From: Corticimicrobacter sp040137905 | GTDB lineage: Bacteria; Pseudomonadota; Gammaproteobacteria; Burkholderiales; Burkholderiaceae_B | Assembly (NCBI RefSeq): GCF_040137905.1 | Contig: NZ_JBEFDG010000017.1 | Coordinates: 1 to 64,000 of the forward strand | DNA length: 64,000 bases | Direction: 5' to 3' | In this document: one piece after another, positions 61,661-64,000 of the stretch | Layout of the letters: every line of letters begins with the position of its first letter | Numbering within the stretch: position 1 is the stretch's first letter | Notes under the pieces: generated by a model | The model's input: the letters and a program-made list of their open reading frames with translations, nothing else | Databases searched by the model: none | What the model was told of the DNA's origin: nothing | Program-made: the position numbers and the translations under genes

Positions 61661-62749
61661 TTATCCTTGCGACTGCCCTGCCAGAATCCTGGAAATTTGC
61701 GCATCATCCAGCTCCACATCAAGAAAAAGCCGGTAGAACCTCCGTGTTTCTTCTTTGATATCGAGCGGATAAATCGCTGGATACAGTCTATTGGCAAGCC
61801 ATTGGGCACCTATTGCGCGCATGAAACTCGGTGGCCGATCAATCCAGTTGAATGGCAGCGTAGGAGCAAAAGAAATCGCTCCTGCATCAATCGCAGGAAT
61901 GCCTTGCCAGGCAGGATTGGAAAGAACGGTCTGGGTAAACTTCTCATCCTGTGCAAGCACGAAATCCGGCCTGTAGAGCATGATCTGTTCCAGACTGACG
62001 CGATCCATACCAACATGACGAGTCTGCTTGCAACGATGGACATTGCTGCCACCTGCCAGAATGATCGCCTCGGCATGCCAGGATTCATCGCATTCCGTCG
62101 CCAGGCCATCGGGGCCTTCAGCATAATAGACTTGCCGGCGCGCCTCTGGCGCAATACGTCCCACCGTATCATGCAGTTTGCCCAGCACATTGGAGATATA
62201 AATCTCAAGCATGCCTGCTCGCTCCTCGCGCCCCAGCAGATCACCCAGAAAACGAAGAGTTTCCGGATGATCTTCCAGCGTGTCCAGCCTGACAAAAACG
62301 ACTGGCAGCCCAACCTTGTCGAACTGAGCGAGGATCCGTTCGTTATCGCTGAATCTATCCAGCCAGACGATGACCACATCCGGCCCAAGCCGCAATACTT
62401 CCTCGGGATCCATCTTGCCGCCGTGCCCCATCACGGCACCGATTACCGGCAACTCAACAACCGCTTTCGGCAGATAAGGACGCAGATCTTCCCGGATACG
62501 ATAGTTGATGCCAACCAGCATTTCCGGTGCCAGGGCATATAACAGGAGAGATACCGGATGCGAGGACGAATAGATACTGGTGATCCGTTCAGGAAGCGTC
62601 ACCGTGCGCCCCGCCATATCCGTCACGTCCCGGGCATGTACCCCTGCCGAACAGACAACCATCAGGAGAGTCAATATCCCCCTGACTATTGCGGCCCGCA
62701 TCCCGGGCCGCAATAGCACATCCGTACGCCATTGCCAGCCAGCCATCAT
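61661..62749 (-). CDS. iron-chelate ABC transporter periplasmic binding protein
   Basis: A 362-residue class III (helical backbone) binding protein. A signal peptide is visible (about 17-39, RGILTLLMVVCSAGVHA), and the mature part starts VTDMAGRTVTLPERITSIYS. Other family parts are GKMDPEEVLRLGPDVVIVWL and MDRVSLEQIMLYRPDFVLAQ. The ATG at 62749 overlaps the receptor stop by one base (TGATG); M17 is an alternative start. It delivers the chelate from the TonB receptor to the permease. Confidence 0.93.
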   Translation of the reverse strand: MMAGWQWRTDVLLRPGMRAAIVRGILTLLMVVCSAGVHARDVTDMAGRTVTLPERITSIYSSSHPVSLLLYALAPEMLVGINYRIREDLRPYLPKAVVELPVIGAVMGHGGKMDPEEVLRLGPDVVIVWLDRFSDNERILAQFDKVGLPVVFVRLDTLEDHPETLRFLGDLLGREERAGMLEIYISNVLGKLHDTVGRIAPEARRQVYYAEGPDGLATECDESWHAEAIILAGGSNVHRCKQTRHVGMDRVSLEQIMLYRPDFVLAQDEKFTQTVLSNPAWQGIPAIDAGAISFAPTLPFNWIDRPPSFMRAIGAQWLANRLYPAIYPLDIKEETRRFYRLFLDVELDDAQISRILAGQSQG

Positions 62750-64000
62750 CAGAAGCTCGCCTGCAGTCGCAGCGCCGCGTGGAATGGCTCACCCGGATAG
62801 AGCCATGCATACCCATTGGATCCAGCCGTGTAGTCACGATCGAAAAGGTTATACAGGTTCAGCGTGATCTTCATGTTCCGGTAGGCGTAATAGGCCATTG
62901 CGTCAAACGTGGCATAGCCTGGCAGGGTAGCCGACAGTTGTGGCGTTGCCTTATTGACCAAGGCTGCCTGGCGCGAACTGACGGCCCGGATGCCTGCCCC
63001 AAAACCAAATCCCTGCAGCGGCCCTTCCTGGATGTCGTAGGTGCTCCACAGACGAACCGCGTGGCGGGGCACGTTAGGCACGCCTGACCCTACCTCATAG
63101 GTATCATCCCGGACATAGCTGGCATCCGTGTAGGCATAGGAGAAAAGCATGTTCCAACCAGGCTGCAGGCGATAGGTTCCATCCAGCTCAAACCCGCGAG
63201 AGCGCTGCTTGCCGGTTTGTACCTCATACCCCAGAGTGCCTCGGACGGGATCAGGATCTGCTTGTGTCACATTTGAAAGAGTGATCTGGTAGATAGCCGC
63301 CGTGATGGATGCCTTGTTATCGATATCAAATTTCACACCGCCTTCGATCTGTTCACCCTTGAGCGGAGAAAAAGACTGGATGGTGCCGTCATCGGTCGTA
63401 TTGGTACCCTGAGGCTTGAAGGTCGTCGAATAGGACACATAGGGTGTCACGTTGGACGTAATGTCATACAGCATGCCCACGCGCCAGGCAAAACCATTCC
63501 CGGAGGTTCTTGACTGGGACAGTCGTGCGGGATTCATACCGGAACTGGATTTGGTCGTGTAGTCGACATAATTCGCACCGCCGACAATCCGCAGCCGGTC
63601 TGTCAGGGACAAGGTGTCGTTTATGTAAAAATTGGACTGCCTGGTATCCGAATGCCCGTACATGTACTGACTGACATTGCCCGCCGGCTGCCCCCAGTTC
63701 GGAGAGTCCGGATCGGTGAAGCGATAATTGCGAAACTGATAGGGGGTAGGGCGCGCCATGTTCATATCGTATTTGATGACTGCGTACCGGGCCCCAACGA
63801 CCAAGTCATGATCCATGCCAAGCGCAGCAAATCGCCCATTGATCATGTTATCCGTATCGTAGGCTCGGACAGGCCCCATGCGAATATTCTGCGCATACTG
63901 TGTATACAGCGGAGAGCCATTGACAAAGCTCGGGTCAGCCGAGATGGAAAACACATCGCGCGATGTCTCCGTGACCTGGCTGTGGCTCCGGAAAGACCAG
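62749..64000 (-). CDS. TonB-dependent siderophore receptor, N-terminus cut by window edge
   Basis: Outer-membrane beta-barrel receptor. Only the C-terminal 416 or so residues are inside the window, and the frame stays open to the right edge. Alternating beta-strand patterns are evident (YVSYSTTFKPQGTNTTDDG, GYEVQTGKQRSRGFELDGTY, WNMLFSYAYTDASYV). So is the C-terminal end KITLNLYNLFDRDYTAGSNG followed by a terminal Phe. The immediately following ABC genes point to ferric-siderophore uptake. The plug and TonB box lie outside the window. Confidence 0.94.
   Translation of the reverse strand, partial: WSFRSHSQVTETSRDVFSISADPSFVNGSPLYTQYAQNIRMGPVRAYDTDNMINGRFAALGMDHDLVVGARYAVIKYDMNMARPTPYQFRNYRFTDPDSPNWGQPAGNVSQYMYGHSDTRQSNFYINDTLSLTDRLRIVGGANYVDYTTKSSSGMNPARLSQSRTSGNGFAWRVGMLYDITSNVTPYVSYSTTFKPQGTNTTDDGTIQSFSPLKGEQIEGGVKFDIDNKASITAAIYQITLSNVTQADPDPVRGTLGYEVQTGKQRSRGFELDGTYRLQPGWNMLFSYAYTDASYVRDDTYEVGSGVPNVPRHAVRLWSTYDIQEGPLQGFGFGAGIRAVSSRQAALVNKATPQLSATLPGYATFDAMAYYAYRNMKITLNLYNLFDRDYTAGSNGYAWLYPGEPFHAALRLQASF

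Noticed and set aside
1..64000. tRNA, rRNA genes or CRISPR arrays
   Set aside because: No tRNA-like cloverleaf, rRNA segment or spaced direct-repeat array was recognised on reading through both strands.

Overview
The window reads as a chromosomal segment of a betaproteobacterium of the Burkholderiales, most like the Alcaligenaceae (Bordetella/Achromobacter relatives). The reasons are the FlhDC master regulator, the gene order flhDC-motAB-cheAW-MCP-cheRDBYZ-flhBAF-flgNMA-flgBCDEFGHIJKL, and GC-rich codon use in the flagellar genes. No rRNA, tRNA or CRISPR array is visible. Family calls rest on motifs and context; no database search was run.

Layout. (1) 1-13.5 kb: a chemoreceptor cut by the left edge, then flgL back to flgB on the minus strand, with flgA, flgM and flgN diverging on the plus strand. 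(2) 13.5-31 kb, minus strand: flhF, flhA, flhB, the chemotaxis genes, motB, motA and flhC/flhD. (3) 31.3-35.6 kb, plus strand: flaG, fliD, fliS, fliT, a FliK-like gene and an FlhB-C-domain gene, behind a visible sigma-28 promoter. (4) 35.6-46.8 kb, visibly more AT-rich: a sugar and glycosyltransferase island (rmlA, rmlC, GNAT, beta-propeller, NeuD-like acyltransferase, methyltransferase, 3,4-ketoisomerase, aminotransferase and two glycosyltransferases, one of 1160 residues). It resembles a flagellin glycosylation island making a dTDP-3-acylamino-3,6-dideoxyhexose. (5) 46.9-50.3 kb: two flagellin genes in inverted orientation around a complete tyrosine recombinase. (6) 50.4-53.3 kb: a methyltransferase and a glycosyltransferase with a helical-repeat tail, both candidate flagellin modifiers. 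(7) 53.4-64 kb: EcsC-like, YgiW-like and HdeD-like genes, a PpkA-like vWA protein with a TagT/TagS-like ABC transporter, an internally deleted rmlC remnant, and a siderophore-type ABC system beside a TonB receptor cut by the right edge.

The most interesting feature is region 5. The left flagellin (minus strand) has a sigma-28 promoter, a ribosome binding site and an ATG. The right flagellin (plus strand) is open and well conserved from codon 3 to its stop, but it has no start codon and no visible promoter. Homology between the two genes begins exactly at codon 3 on both sides. The 1700 bp between them holds the only visible flagellin promoter, the ATG-GCT start and the recombinase gene. Inverting this segment would join the promoter and start to the right flagellin and disconnect the left one. 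This would be a reciprocal flagellin phase switch like Salmonella Hin/fljB in logic, but driven by a P4-type tyrosine recombinase and exchanging the start codon itself. This is inference and has not been tested.

The segment as a whole would form a flagellar system: FlhDC drives the structural and export genes, FlgM/FliA times the late genes through three visible sigma-28-type promoters (flgM, flaG, fliC1), and the flanking islands would decorate whichever flagellin is being made.
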